Origin: Rubrivivax sp.
GTDB taxonomy: Bacteria > Pseudomonadota > Gammaproteobacteria > Burkholderiales > Burkholderiaceae_C
Length of the DNA: 64,000 bases
Reading direction: 5' to 3'
NCBI GenBank assembly: GCA_016789955.1
Contig: JAEUPB010000073.1
Location: 57,498 to 121,497 of the forward strand
Shown here: one piece after another, positions 17,872-26,398 of the stretch
Numbering within the stretch: the first letter of the stretch is position 1
Layout: every line of letters starts with the position of its first letter
Position numbers and translations under genes: made by a program
The notes under the pieces: generated by a model
Database searches by the model: none
Seen by the model: the letters and a program-made list of their open reading frames with translations, nothing else
What the model was told of the DNA's origin: nothing

Positions 17872-18393
17872 TCACGCCACCGGCCGCCCCTGCTCCGCCC
17901 GCCACGCCACCACGCGCGGCCACAGCGAGGCCCAGCGCGCGAGGCTGTCTGCACGCCACACCTGCTCGCGCGTGTCGTAGAACTCCTCGAACGCCGGCGC
18001 GCCGGGCGGCAGCACGACCCACGGCTGCTTCGAGGCCGTGAAGATGTGGACGTCGGGCGGCAGACGGCCGGGCTCGTCGAGCGTGCCCACGCGCACGAAG
18101 CGCGTCAGCGGCCCGCTGCCGGCGTAGTGGCTCCACACCGCCACGCGGCAGCGCGGGCAGCGCGCGATGCGCTGGCCCAGGCCGCTGTCGCTGGGCGTGT
18201 CGACGAGGTCGGGCTCGCCGTGCAGCAGTGTCACGCGGTCGGCCTCGAACAGCGCATTGAGCGCGAACGACGCGCCGCTCTCGCGCTGGCACCAGCGGCA
18301 GTGGCAGCAGTGAACGATGAGCGGCGCCGCGTGCAGTTGATAGCGCAGGTGACGGCAGTCGCAGCCGCCCTCGACAGGATAGGTCTCGGTCAT
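17872..18393 (-). CDS. GFA/CENP-V-type zinc-binding protein
   Basis: A 173-residue protein of the GFA (glutathione-dependent formaldehyde-activating enzyme-like) fold. The zinc cysteines appear as GGCDCRHLRY, HCCHCRWCQRESGA and ARCPRCRVAVWSHY. Despite the family name, most members do not have proven formaldehyde activity, so the function stays open. The start codon follows the stop of the LysE gene by 1 nt, so the two are translationally coupled on the minus strand. Confidence 0.8.
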   Translation of the reverse strand: MTETYPVEGGCDCRHLRYQLHAAPLIVHCCHCRWCQRESGASFALNALFEADRVTLLHGEPDLVDTPSDSGLGQRIARCPRCRVAVWSHYAGSGPLTRFVRVGTLDEPGRLPPDVHIFTASKQPWVVLPPGAPAFEEFYDTREQVWRADSLARWASLWPRVVAWRAEQGRPVA

Positions 18394-18394
18394 T

Positions 18395-19006
18395 TCAACT
18401 CCGCAAGGGCAACGCCGCGCCGATCGCGACGAACACGCCCCCGCACGCCTGATTGAAGCGCTTGCCCACGCGCGCCAGCCAGGGCCGGATGCGGTGGGCC
18501 ATCGTCGCGATGATCAGCTCGGTGGCGATCTCGATCACCGCGAAGGTGCCGGCCATGATCGCGAACTGCACGACGAGGCTGCGCGCCGGGTCCACGAACT
18601 GCGGCAGGAAGGCGGCGAAGAACAGCAGTCCCTTCGGGTTGGTCACCGCCGACAGCGCGCCTTCGCGGAACATCGACCACCCGGCCCGCGGCGCGGCGCG
18701 CGCGGCCAGCTCCGCCCCCAGCGGCGGCGAGCGCCACACCTGCACGCCCAGCCACACGAGGTAGGCGCCGCCCAGCCACTTCAGCACGACCAGCCACCCC
18801 GCAGACGCCGCCAGCAGCGCGCCGATGCCGAACATCGACAGCGCGATCAGCACCGTGAAGCCGAGCGCGCCGCCGGCGATGGTGTAGAGCGTCTGCCGCG
18901 CGCCGTGCAGCACGCCGTGCGTGAGGGCGAGCAGCCCGTTGGGGCCGGGCGACAGCGACAGGCCCGTCGCCGCGAGCAGGTAGATGAGCCATGTCTCGAA
19001 CTTCAT
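18395..19006 (-). CDS. LysE-family amino-acid/metabolite exporter
   Basis: A 203-residue inner-membrane protein with about six helices. The LysE/RhtB signature SLSPGPNGLLALTHGVLHGA is at residues 17-36, and the second conserved block is ALSAVTNPKGLLFFAAFLPQF. Members export basic amino acids, homoserine/threonine or related metabolites; the substrate is not predictable here. It is the first gene of a coupled pair with the GFA gene. Its start lies 26 bp from the divergent membrane protein gene at 19033. Confidence 0.88.
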   Translation of the reverse strand: MKFETWLIYLLAATGLSLSPGPNGLLALTHGVLHGARQTLYTIAGGALGFTVLIALSMFGIGALLAASAGWLVVLKWLGGAYLVWLGVQVWRSPPLGAELAARAAPRAGWSMFREGALSAVTNPKGLLFFAAFLPQFVDPARSLVVQFAIMAGTFAVIEIATELIIATMAHRIRPWLARVGKRFNQACGGVFVAIGAALPLRS

Positions 19007-19032
19007 GGGTGCGCACCTTACAGTCCCGGACG

Positions 19033-19857
19033 ATGTTCGACCAGATCGTCACGACCGGGCTGGCCGCGCTGTTCGGCGGGATGCTGCTGTGGGTGCCGAT
19101 CGGCGCGGTGGTCGGCCGCTTCCAGGGCTTCGAGATGGGCGCCGGCACGGCGATGCTGCTGTTCGGCCTCACCGGGCTCTCGTTCGCCGCCTGGCTCGCG
19201 TGGTACCTGTACGTCGACAGCACCGAGGTGCAGGCGATGCGCGTCGGCTGCCTCACGGTGTCCGCCGAAACGCCGGGTGGCGCGGCGTCGAGCCAGGACG
19301 AGTTCACGATCGAGCGCGCGCCGGGCAAGCTGCTCGCGCTGCGCTCGAAGGCCACTGCCGAACCCTGTGCGCGGCACCGCGACGACGAGCGCCAGACGCT
19401 GCGCGTGCCGAAGGCCGCGATGGCGCATGGCCGCGATGGGCCGGTGGAGGTGGAGCGCATCACCGACCCCGTGCAGGGCGCCGGCCTGATCGGCGTGTTC
19501 GGCGCGTTCGGCGGCTTCGGCTTCCTGGGTGGAGGCGTGCTGATCGCCAGCCGGCTGGAGCGCAGCCGCAGCCCGCGCGAGCCCGCACCGGTGGCGCCGT
19601 GGCGCGAGGAACTGGCGCGCGGGTTCGTGATCGTGGGCAACCTCGTGTTCGTCGCGAGCCTGCTGGGCGCCGGGTTCATGGACTGGAGCGCCGAGCGCAG
19701 CATCGCCTTCGCGTTCCGCGGCGTGGCGGTGTCGTGCGCCTGCTGGGCGGCCTCGATGGCGGCGCGACGGCAGCTGCGCATCAGCACGGTGTTGTTCTTC
19801 GTGTTGCTCGGCGGCGGGTTCTACCTCGCCGCCGCCTCGGTGAAGCTGTTCGGCTGA
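19033..19857 (+). CDS. Membrane protein of unknown function
   Basis: I do not recognise this 274-residue protein. An in-frame upstream start (18991) would sit inside the divergent lysE-like gene, so ATG 19033 is preferred. Two N-terminal helices (about 5-25 and 36-55) are followed by a soluble stretch of about 100 residues with alternating charged strands (SAETPGGAASSQDEFTIERA). Next come a Gly/Phe-rich helix (GVFGAFGGFGFLGGGVLIAS), a short loop, and three C-terminal helices. The layout resembles DUF3592-type proteins but without clear motifs. It is 22 bp from the next plus-strand gene (SDR-like), so the two may be co-transcribed. Confidence 0.6.
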   Translation: MFDQIVTTGLAALFGGMLLWVPIGAVVGRFQGFEMGAGTAMLLFGLTGLSFAAWLAWYLYVDSTEVQAMRVGCLTVSAETPGGAASSQDEFTIERAPGKLLALRSKATAEPCARHRDDERQTLRVPKAAMAHGRDGPVEVERITDPVQGAGLIGVFGAFGGFGFLGGGVLIASRLERSRSPREPAPVAPWREELARGFVIVGNLVFVASLLGAGFMDWSAERSIAFAFRGVAVSCACWAASMAARRQLRISTVLFFVLLGGGFYLAAASVKLFG

Positions 19858-19879
19858 AAGGCCTGGAAGGAGACGGACG

Positions 19880-20668
19880 ATGGATCTCGAACTCGGTGGC
19901 AAGCATGTGCTGGTGACCGGTGGCAGCCGCGGCATCGGGCTGGCGTGCGTGCGGGCCTTCGCGGCCGAAGGCGCGCGCGTGAGCCTGGTGGCGCGCGACG
20001 CGGCGCGGCTCGACGCCGCGGTGGCGGCCCTGGCGGACGACGGGCATCGAACGCGCGGCTGGGCCTGCGACCTCACCGACGCCAGCGCCGCCGCGGCGAT
20101 GGTGGACAGCGTCTGGCGCGAGGCCGGCCCCGTGGACGTGCTCGTGAACAGCGCCGGCGCCGCGCGCCGCACGCCTTTCGACGAACTCACGCCGCAGGCC
20201 TGGCACGACGCGATGCAGGCCAAGTTCTTCGCCTACATCCACGTGATGGACCCCCTGGTCAAGCGCATGGGCGCGCGCGGCAGCGGCGCCATCGTCAACG
20301 TGGTCGGCCTCGGCGGCAAGGTGGCCACCACCACGCACCTGGCCGGCGGCTCGGCCAACGCGGCGCTGATGCTGGCCAGCGCCGGCCTCGCAAACGCCTA
20401 CGCGCCGCGCGGCGTGCGCATCAACGCCGTGAACCCCGGCCTCACGCAGACCGAACGGCTGAACGAAGGCATCGCCGCCGAGGCGCGCGCGCAGGGCGTG
20501 GCGCCCGAGGAGGTGCTGCGCCGCCACCACGAGCGGCTGCCGCTGCGGCGCATCGCGCAGCCGGAGGAGATCGCCAGCGTCGTGGTGTTCCTGGCCTCGG
20601 CGCGTGCCAGCCACGTCACTGGCGCGGTGCTGTCGCTCGATGGCGCGAGCGTGCCGATGGTGGTGTGA
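19880..20668 (+). CDS. SDR-fold protein lacking the catalytic Ser-Tyr-Lys
   Basis: A 262-residue protein that is SDR-like by fold: TGGSRGIG (13-20), CDLTDAS, NSAGAARRTPF (90-100), and a normal PGLTQTERL tail region. At the active site the expected SSxxG is VVGLGG (141-146). The expected YxxSK segment reads HLAGGSANAAL (153-163), so Tyr is replaced by Gly and Lys by Asn. It should therefore bind NAD(P) but not catalyse the standard hydride transfer. It could be a binding or regulatory protein, or use another mechanism. A GGAGA ribosome site precedes the ATG. It ends 22 bp before the CbiM-like gene. Confidence 0.8.
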   Translation: MDLELGGKHVLVTGGSRGIGLACVRAFAAEGARVSLVARDAARLDAAVAALADDGHRTRGWACDLTDASAAAAMVDSVWREAGPVDVLVNSAGAARRTPFDELTPQAWHDAMQAKFFAYIHVMDPLVKRMGARGSGAIVNVVGLGGKVATTTHLAGGSANAALMLASAGLANAYAPRGVRINAVNPGLTQTERLNEGIAAEARAQGVAPEEVLRRHHERLPLRRIAQPEEIASVVVFLASARASHVTGAVLSLDGASVPMVV

Positions 20669-20690
20669 GGTCCGGCATCACCGCGACGCG

Positions 20691-21305
20691 ATGACGCTGC
20701 CGCTGGACCTGGCATTGGCGCTGCCGGCGGCCGGCGTGGCCGTCGCGCTGCGGCCGTGGCGCGTGGTGCCGCGCTCGGGCCCGCCGTGGCCCTGGCTCAT
20801 GCTCGCGGCCGCGCTGCCGCTGCTGTGGTCGGCCGACCGGCTGGTGGCCATCCCGGTGGCGCAGCCGCTGTCGTTCGCGAGCCTGCTGATGCTGATGGCC
20901 GGCTGGCCGATGGCGGTGCTGGCGATGTGCGGCGCGGCGCTGCTGATGATGGTCGGCGGCGTCGATGCGGCCGAGGCGCTGCACCGGCTCGTGTGGCTGG
21001 GCCTGGTGCCCGCCACCGTGGCGATGGCGCTGGGCGCGGTGGTGCGACGCTGGCTGCCGCCGCACCTGATCGTCTACATCCTCGGCCGCGGCTTCTTCGC
21101 CACGGCGCTCGCCGCCACGGCGGCGGGCAGCGCGGCGGCGCTGCTGTTCGGCTCGCCGCGCGGCCTGGGCCTGGACGACCTGGTGCTCGCGCGCGGGCTG
21201 GCGGCCTTCGGCGACGCCACGCTCACGGGCATGCTGGTGGCCATCTTCGTGGCCTACCGACCGGAGTGGCTGGCGACCTACGCCGACCGGATCTACCTGC
21301 GCTGA
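20691..21305 (+). CDS. CbiM-like energy-coupling factor permease (tentative)
   Basis: A 204-residue hydrophobic protein with about six helices. The C-terminal GDATLTGMLVAIFVAYRPEW followed by LATYADRIYL resembles short CbiM-related permeases of beta- and gammaproteobacteria, as I recall them. The canonical N-terminal MHI.eG motif of CbiM is absent. If the match is right, it would be the substrate-binding S-component of a cobalt/nickel-type ECF transporter, but no ATPase or CbiQ gene is nearby. Otherwise it is an unclassified membrane protein. Its stop overlaps the convergent kinase gene by 13 bp. Confidence 0.5.
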   Translation: MTLPLDLALALPAAGVAVALRPWRVVPRSGPPWPWLMLAAALPLLWSADRLVAIPVAQPLSFASLLMLMAGWPMAVLAMCGAALLMMVGGVDAAEALHRLVWLGLVPATVAMALGAVVRRWLPPHLIVYILGRGFFATALAATAAGSAAALLFGSPRGLGLDDLVLARGLAAFGDATLTGMLVAIFVAYRPEWLATYADRIYLR

Positions 21306-23101
21306 GGCGCCGCCAGGCGCACCAGCAACGCGGCGAGCTGCTCCTCGCGGAACGGCTTGCCGAGATGCTCGTCCATGCCGGCGGCCAGGCAGCGCTCGCG
21401 GTCGCCTTCCAGCGCGTTGGCGGTCAGCGCCACGATGGGCACCGGCGCGCGTTCGTCGGCGCGGATGCGCGCGGTGGCCTCGAAGCCGTCGATGCCCGGC
21501 ATCTGGCAGTCCATCAGCACCGCATCGCAGGCGTGCTCGCGGGCCAGCGCCACGGCCTGCTCGCCATCGGAGGCGTGCAGCACGGTGGCGCCGAGGCGGC
21601 CCAGGATCGCCTGCGCGACCAGCGCATTGACTTCGTTGTCCTCGGCGAGCAGCACCCGCAGCCCGGCGATCGGCGCATCGGCGGGGGCCACCGCCGCCAC
21701 CGGTGCCGCAGCCTCCGCCGGCGCCGGGGCATCGACGGCCGGCAGCACGGCCGCGAAGCGGAACACCGCGCCGCTGCCCTGCCCGGGCAGGCAGACCAGG
21801 TCGCCGCCCATCGCCAGCGCGATCTCGCGCGAGATCGTCAGGCCCAGGCCCGTGCCGCCCTGCCGGCGGCCGTACGAGCCGTCGATCTGATGGAAGGCGT
21901 CGAAGATGCGATCGCGTTCGTGCTCGGGCACGCCGGGGCCGGTGTCAGCCACCTCCAGCACCAGCGTCACGCGGCGGTCGCCGGGCCGCGTGGTCGGCCA
22001 GGCGTGCGCGATCAGCGTGACGCTGCCGCGTTCGGTGAACTTGATCGCGTTGCCGAGCAGGTTCAGCAGCACCTGGCGCAACCGGGCGGGGTCGCCGCGC
22101 AGCCACAGCGGCGTGGCTGCCGAAGAGACGAGCCGCAGTTCCAGCCCCCGCTCGCGCGCCACCACCTCGTGCATCGCCAGCGCACCCGCCAGCAGCGCGC
22201 CGAGCTCGAAGGGCTGTTCCTCCAGCTGCAGCGGGCCGCTGCCGATGCGCGAGTAGTCGAGCACGTCGTTGATGATGCCCAGCAGGTGGTCGCCGGCGCG
22301 CACCAGCGTGTGCAGGTGCCGGTCGCGCTCGGCGGCGTCCAGCGCCGGGCTGCGGATCTCGTGCGCGAGCCCCAGGATGCCGTGCAGCGGCGTGCGCATC
22401 TCGTGGCTCATCGTCGCGAGGAACTGGCTCTTGGCGGCGTCGCTGCGCAGCGCCTGCTCGAGCGCGGCCTCGCGCTCGGCGGCCAGGCGGTCGGCGTGGT
22501 AGCGCAGCTTGAGCATCTCCTGCGTGTGCGCGGCCGACTTGCGCACCTCGGCGACGAGCAGCCCCAGGAACAGCGCCATGCCCAGGCCGAGGAAGGTCGA
22601 CACCCGCGTGCCCAGCGACAGCTGCACGATGGTCGCCGGCACCAGCGCCGGCAGCACGAACGCCATGCACGGGCGCCACGCGACCACCAGCACCACCGTG
22701 CCGACCGCGGCGATGCCCAGCAGCGCCGCCACCATCACCGTGCCCACCACCGGCGGGTCGGCCGGCACCAGCAGCCAGCCGATCATGCCGAACAGCAGCC
22801 CGTCGACCGCCAGCGCCCACTCGAAGCGCGCGCCCCACACGACGAGCCGCTCCGGCGCATCGGCCCGCGCGCGCCGGTCCATCGCGACGCGCACCACCGC
22901 CACCGCGAGCTTCATCCCCAGCCAGCCGACCAGCAGTGCGTGCGCCGTGTAGGGCCACAGCAGCCACAGCACCAGCAATGCCGCCGGCACGGCGGCCAGC
23001 GTCGAGACGCGGGTGCGCTCGAACATGAGCCGCGCCTGCTCGCGGAGCACGGCCGCATCCAGCGCTGCGGCTGAAGCGGGCCCGGCGGCGTCGCGCATCA
23101 T
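21293..23101 (-). CDS. Membrane hybrid sensor histidine kinase
   Basis: A 602-residue protein. Residues about 35-185 hold five or six membrane helices with short loops and no large periplasmic domain, so sensing is probably within or at the membrane. The HisKA domain has FLATMSHEMRTPLHGI (His233). The HATPase domain has NLLGNAIKFTERG, ADTGPGVP and GGTGLGLTISRE. A C-terminal receiver domain (about 480-600) carries AEDNEVNA and Asp531 in VLMDCQMPGIDGF. No adjacent response regulator or phosphotransfer gene is present, so this is an orphan hybrid kinase. It starts MM; either Met is possible. Confidence 0.88.
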   Translation of the reverse strand: MMRDAAGPASAAALDAAVLREQARLMFERTRVSTLAAVPAALLVLWLLWPYTAHALLVGWLGMKLAVAVVRVAMDRRARADAPERLVVWGARFEWALAVDGLLFGMIGWLLVPADPPVVGTVMVAALLGIAAVGTVVLVVAWRPCMAFVLPALVPATIVQLSLGTRVSTFLGLGMALFLGLLVAEVRKSAAHTQEMLKLRYHADRLAAEREAALEQALRSDAAKSQFLATMSHEMRTPLHGILGLAHEIRSPALDAAERDRHLHTLVRAGDHLLGIINDVLDYSRIGSGPLQLEEQPFELGALLAGALAMHEVVARERGLELRLVSSAATPLWLRGDPARLRQVLLNLLGNAIKFTERGSVTLIAHAWPTTRPGDRRVTLVLEVADTGPGVPEHERDRIFDAFHQIDGSYGRRQGGTGLGLTISREIALAMGGDLVCLPGQGSGAVFRFAAVLPAVDAPAPAEAAAPVAAVAPADAPIAGLRVLLAEDNEVNALVAQAILGRLGATVLHASDGEQAVALAREHACDAVLMDCQMPGIDGFEATARIRADERAPVPIVALTANALEGDRERCLAAGMDEHLGKPFREEQLAALLVRLAAPQRR

Positions 23102-23129
23102 CCGGGGAGCCGCTGCAAGGACGGGGCGG

Positions 23130-24722
23130 TCACGACTTGCGCAGGTTCCAGTACAGGTTGCCGTTGGTCACGAAGAAGCCGCTCACGGCCCGCGTGGCCG
23201 CCATCGGCTGGTCGTACTGCCCCAGCGGCGCGTGGGTGCCGATCTCGTAGGCGCGCAGCTGCATGCGCTCGGCCAGCTTCTTCTTCGCGCCGTCGTCGGT
23301 GGCGCGCATGAACTCGTTGCGCAACGCCACCAGCTGATCGTCGGCCGGCCAGCCGAAGAAGCCCTTCTCGCCGCGCGCGTCGGTCATCGGGTTGGCGATC
23401 GGGCTCCACAGGTCGAAGCCCCAGAACGCCGTGATGAAGAGGTTCCAGCCGCCCTTGTCGGGTGCGTCCTTCTTCGCGCGGCGCGCCACCACGCTCTGCC
23501 AGTCCATGGCCAGCACCTCGACCTTGAAGCCGGCCTGCCGCAGCAGCTGCGCGGCCACGTCGGGCAGCTTGTGGATGGACAGCAGGTCGGTGGGCTTGAG
23601 CACCACCACCGGCGTGCCGTCGTAGCCGCTCTCGGCGAGCAGCTGCTGCGCCTTCTTCAGCCCGCCCTTCATCTGCAGGTCGGATCCGGCCAGCGTGCCG
23701 TAAGGCGTGTTGCACATGAACATCGCGCCGCAGGTGCGGTACAGCTCCTTCACGCCGACCTGCGCGCGCAGGAACGGCTCCTGGTTGAAGGACGCGATGG
23801 CCGCCTGGCGCACCTTCGGGTTGTCGAAGGGCTTGTGCAGGAAGTTGAAGCGCGCCGCGTAGCCGCGCCCGATGGTGTCGAAGCGCGGCATCTGCAGCGA
23901 CGCGTCGCGCCGCACCGTCTCGTACGAGTCGAACGGCAGCGCCTCGAGGATGTCGACCTCGCCCTTCTGCAGCGCGCTGACCTGCGAGGGCCCGTCACGC
24001 AGCGCCAGGTTCCACTCGACGCGGTCGACGTGGACGCGCTTGCCGCCGGCCGAGCCCGAGGCCGGCTCGTCGCGCGGCACGTACCGGGCGTTCTTCAGGT
24101 ACACCGCCTTGTCCCCGGGCTTGAACTCGTCGCGCTTGAAGGTGTAGGGGCCGGAGCCGACGTGCTCGTCGATCTGCTTGTACGGATCGGTCTCGGCGAT
24201 GCGCCTGGGCATGATGAAGGGCACCACCGACGACGGCTTGCCCAGCGCCTCGAGCACGAAACCGCAGGCCTCGCCCAGGAAGATGCGAAAGGTGTCGGGC
24301 GCCGGAGCATCCATGCGCTGCACGAACTGGAACAGCGCCGAGCCCATCGCATCGCGCGCGCCCCAGCGCTTGAGGCTCGCGATCACGTCCTCGCCGGTGA
24401 CGGGCTTTCCGTCGTGGAACTCCAGGCCCTTGCGCAGCTTGAAGGTCCACAGCCGGTGGTCGGGGCTTTCCGTCCAGCTCTCCACCATCTGGGGCTTGAT
24501 CTTCGCGTTCTCGTCGGTGCCGAAGAGGGTGTCGTAGATCATGTAGCCGTGGTTGCGGCTCATGTACGCGGTGGTCCAGATCGGGTCGAGGATCGCCAGG
24601 TTCGAGTGCGGCACCACACGCAGCACGCTGCCGCGCGTGCCCTGTGCGTACAGCGCCGTTCCCGGCAGGCCAAGCGTGGCAGCGGCCAGCGCGGTGTTCA
24701 GCGTGCGGCGACGGATCGTCAT
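23130..24722 (-). CDS. ABC transporter substrate-binding protein, family 5 (peptide/opine type)
   Basis: A 530-residue periplasmic binding protein. The ATG at 24722 has a good ribosome site (CAGGAG, 9 nt upstream). The N-terminus TIRRRTLNTALAAATLGLPG is a signal peptide with a possible twin-arginine motif. SBP_bac_5 features are WTFKLRKGLEFHDGKPVTGE (about 92-111) and the later DGPSQVSALQKGEVDILEAL. Neither the permease nor the ATPase genes are in the window. It is the last gene of a minus-strand run with the M81 peptidase and an NAD-binding dehydrogenase. This suggests uptake and processing of a small peptide-like or modified compound. Confidence 0.88.
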   Translation of the reverse strand: MTIRRRTLNTALAAATLGLPGTALYAQGTRGSVLRVVPHSNLAILDPIWTTAYMSRNHGYMIYDTLFGTDENAKIKPQMVESWTESPDHRLWTFKLRKGLEFHDGKPVTGEDVIASLKRWGARDAMGSALFQFVQRMDAPAPDTFRIFLGEACGFVLEALGKPSSVVPFIMPRRIAETDPYKQIDEHVGSGPYTFKRDEFKPGDKAVYLKNARYVPRDEPASGSAGGKRVHVDRVEWNLALRDGPSQVSALQKGEVDILEALPFDSYETVRRDASLQMPRFDTIGRGYAARFNFLHKPFDNPKVRQAAIASFNQEPFLRAQVGVKELYRTCGAMFMCNTPYGTLAGSDLQMKGGLKKAQQLLAESGYDGTPVVVLKPTDLLSIHKLPDVAAQLLRQAGFKVEVLAMDWQSVVARRAKKDAPDKGGWNLFITAFWGFDLWSPIANPMTDARGEKGFFGWPADDQLVALRNEFMRATDDGAKKKLAERMQLRAYEIGTHAPLGQYDQPMAATRAVSGFFVTNGNLYWNLRKS

Positions 24723-24814
24723 CTCGTTCTCCTGCGGTGGGTGCGGCCCCCGCGGCTCCCCTCGGGGGTGCATCGTATGCGGCGGCGCTGCGGAGGGCCA
24801 GTCCGGTCGGCCCG

Positions 24815-26281
24815 TCAGATCGGCCAGCGTGGCCGGCGCACCTTGCGGTAGGGCAGCGCGGACAGGTCGGTACTCACCGACCCCGGCGCGTCGGCATAGA
24901 TCACGCGCGACGCGATCGGCGCGTAGGCCGCGTGGAAGTGCTGCGACGACTTCACCACCACGACGCGCTGCCGCGTCAGGTCGACACCCAGGCCGGTGAA
25001 CAGGTCGGTGCCCATCGCCTGGTTGCGCTGCGAGATCAGCACCACCTGCACGCCCTGCATCTCCACCAGCGCGCAGTCGCCCAGCGCCATCGGCGTGCCG
25101 CCGAGGCCGGTCATCACCATCTCGTGCTTCAAGGCCACCACCGTGCAGTCGGCGTCGACCGGGTCGCCCGACATCGGGCCCACCTTGCCGCCCAGCCGCA
25201 GCGGCAGCCGCGCGCCGGCGCCGGCCTCGAACGCGATGCGCACGGCCAGCGGGTCCCACAGCGGCGCCATCGCCACGCGCGTGATGCCGCGTTCGAGCAC
25301 GCGGCGCAGGATGAAGGTGGAGTCGCCCGCCGCGCCGCCGCCGGGGTTGTCGGACTTGTCGGCGATGACCACCGGCCCGCGGGCATCGCCCGCACCGGGC
25401 TCGGCCAGCGCGGCGTCGAGCGCCGCGTCGATCGCCAGGTACTCGGGCGAAAAGCGGTCGCGCAGCGCGGAGACCTCGTCGCACAGCGCCTGCGCCACCG
25501 AGCGACCGCGGGCGCCATCGGGGTCCTGCTTCCGGTCGGTGTAGACGAGCACCTTGGTGCCCATGTCTTCCACGTCGCCCCACGGGAAGCCGTGCGCCAG
25601 CGAGACCGACAGCACTCCGCCCTGCCCCTCGAGTGCCTGCATGCGCTGAACCAGTCCGCGGCCCGGCTCGCGCGTGGTGTGGATGGTCAACACCATGCCG
25701 GTGTCGACCACTGCGGGCTGCGGGCGGATCTCACCGCGCACGGTGGCGGAGCACAGGTCGACGAGCTCCAGTGCGCGCTCGGCAACGTCGGTGTGCGGGT
25801 ACTCCTTGAACGCCACCAGCAGGTCGGCATTGCGCACCATCGCGTCGGTGAGGTGGTGGTGCAGGTCCAGTTCGGCCCCCACCACGGCCTTCGGGCCGAC
25901 GATGCCGCGCGCCAGCCGCAGCAGCTCGCCCTCGCAGTCGTCGCAGCCGTCGGCCACCATCGCGCCGTGCAGGCCCAGCAGCACCATGTCGACGGGCAGC
26001 GCGGCGCGCAGGTCGGCCAGCAGCTCCTCGCGCAGCGTGTCCCAGGCCTCGCGCGTGGTGGTGCCGCTGGGCTGCGCGGCGGCCACCATGCCCTCGATCA
26101 GCGTCCAGCCGTCGCGCCGGGCCCGCTGCCGCGCCGCCCACAGCGGGCCGGCGAAGAAGCTCATCGCCTCGGGGTGCGTGCCGGCCTTGTAGTAGCCGCG
26201 CTCGCGGTACGACGCCAGGCCCGTCGGCATCGGCGCGAAGGTGTTGGTCTCGGTGGCCAGCGTGGCGGTGAAGACGCGCAT
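24815..26281 (-). CDS. M81-family metallopeptidase (MlrC-like)
   Basis: A 488-residue protein that begins MRVFTATLATETNTFAPMPT, the N-terminal signature of the MlrC (microcystinase C) family. The conserved LLGLHGAMVADGCDDCEGEL block is near residue 105-125. DLHHHLTDAM and VIADKSDNPGGGAAGD carry likely zinc/active-site residues. Family members hydrolyse linear peptides, but most genomic members are untested, and the microcystin link should not be assumed. It lies between the NAD-binding dehydrogenase and the family 5 binding protein, with gaps of 117 and 92 bp. Confidence 0.85.
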   Translation of the reverse strand: MRVFTATLATETNTFAPMPTGLASYRERGYYKAGTHPEAMSFFAGPLWAARQRARRDGWTLIEGMVAAAQPSGTTTREAWDTLREELLADLRAALPVDMVLLGLHGAMVADGCDDCEGELLRLARGIVGPKAVVGAELDLHHHLTDAMVRNADLLVAFKEYPHTDVAERALELVDLCSATVRGEIRPQPAVVDTGMVLTIHTTREPGRGLVQRMQALEGQGGVLSVSLAHGFPWGDVEDMGTKVLVYTDRKQDPDGARGRSVAQALCDEVSALRDRFSPEYLAIDAALDAALAEPGAGDARGPVVIADKSDNPGGGAAGDSTFILRRVLERGITRVAMAPLWDPLAVRIAFEAGAGARLPLRLGGKVGPMSGDPVDADCTVVALKHEMVMTGLGGTPMALGDCALVEMQGVQVVLISQRNQAMGTDLFTGLGVDLTRQRVVVVKSSQHFHAAYAPIASRVIYADAPGSVSTDLSALPYRKVRRPRWPI

Positions 26282-26398
26282 GCCGCATGCTCCGCGGGCG
26301 CCGATGCGGGCGGCGGAAGCCGCGCGGCGCAGGGCCTCGCGGCGGATCGTACGGCGGCGGAGCGTCGCCGGGGCCGGTTCGACAACGCCGCCCGTGCC

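Noticed and set aside
17872-18393. GFA gene as part of a formaldehyde operon with frmA
   Set aside because: It lies about 44 kb from frmA and is coupled to a LysE exporter; GFA proteins often have no proven formaldehyde role.
24815-26281. M81 gene as evidence for microcystin degradation
   Set aside because: The mlrA/B/D genes are absent and MlrC-like proteins are widespread without that activity.
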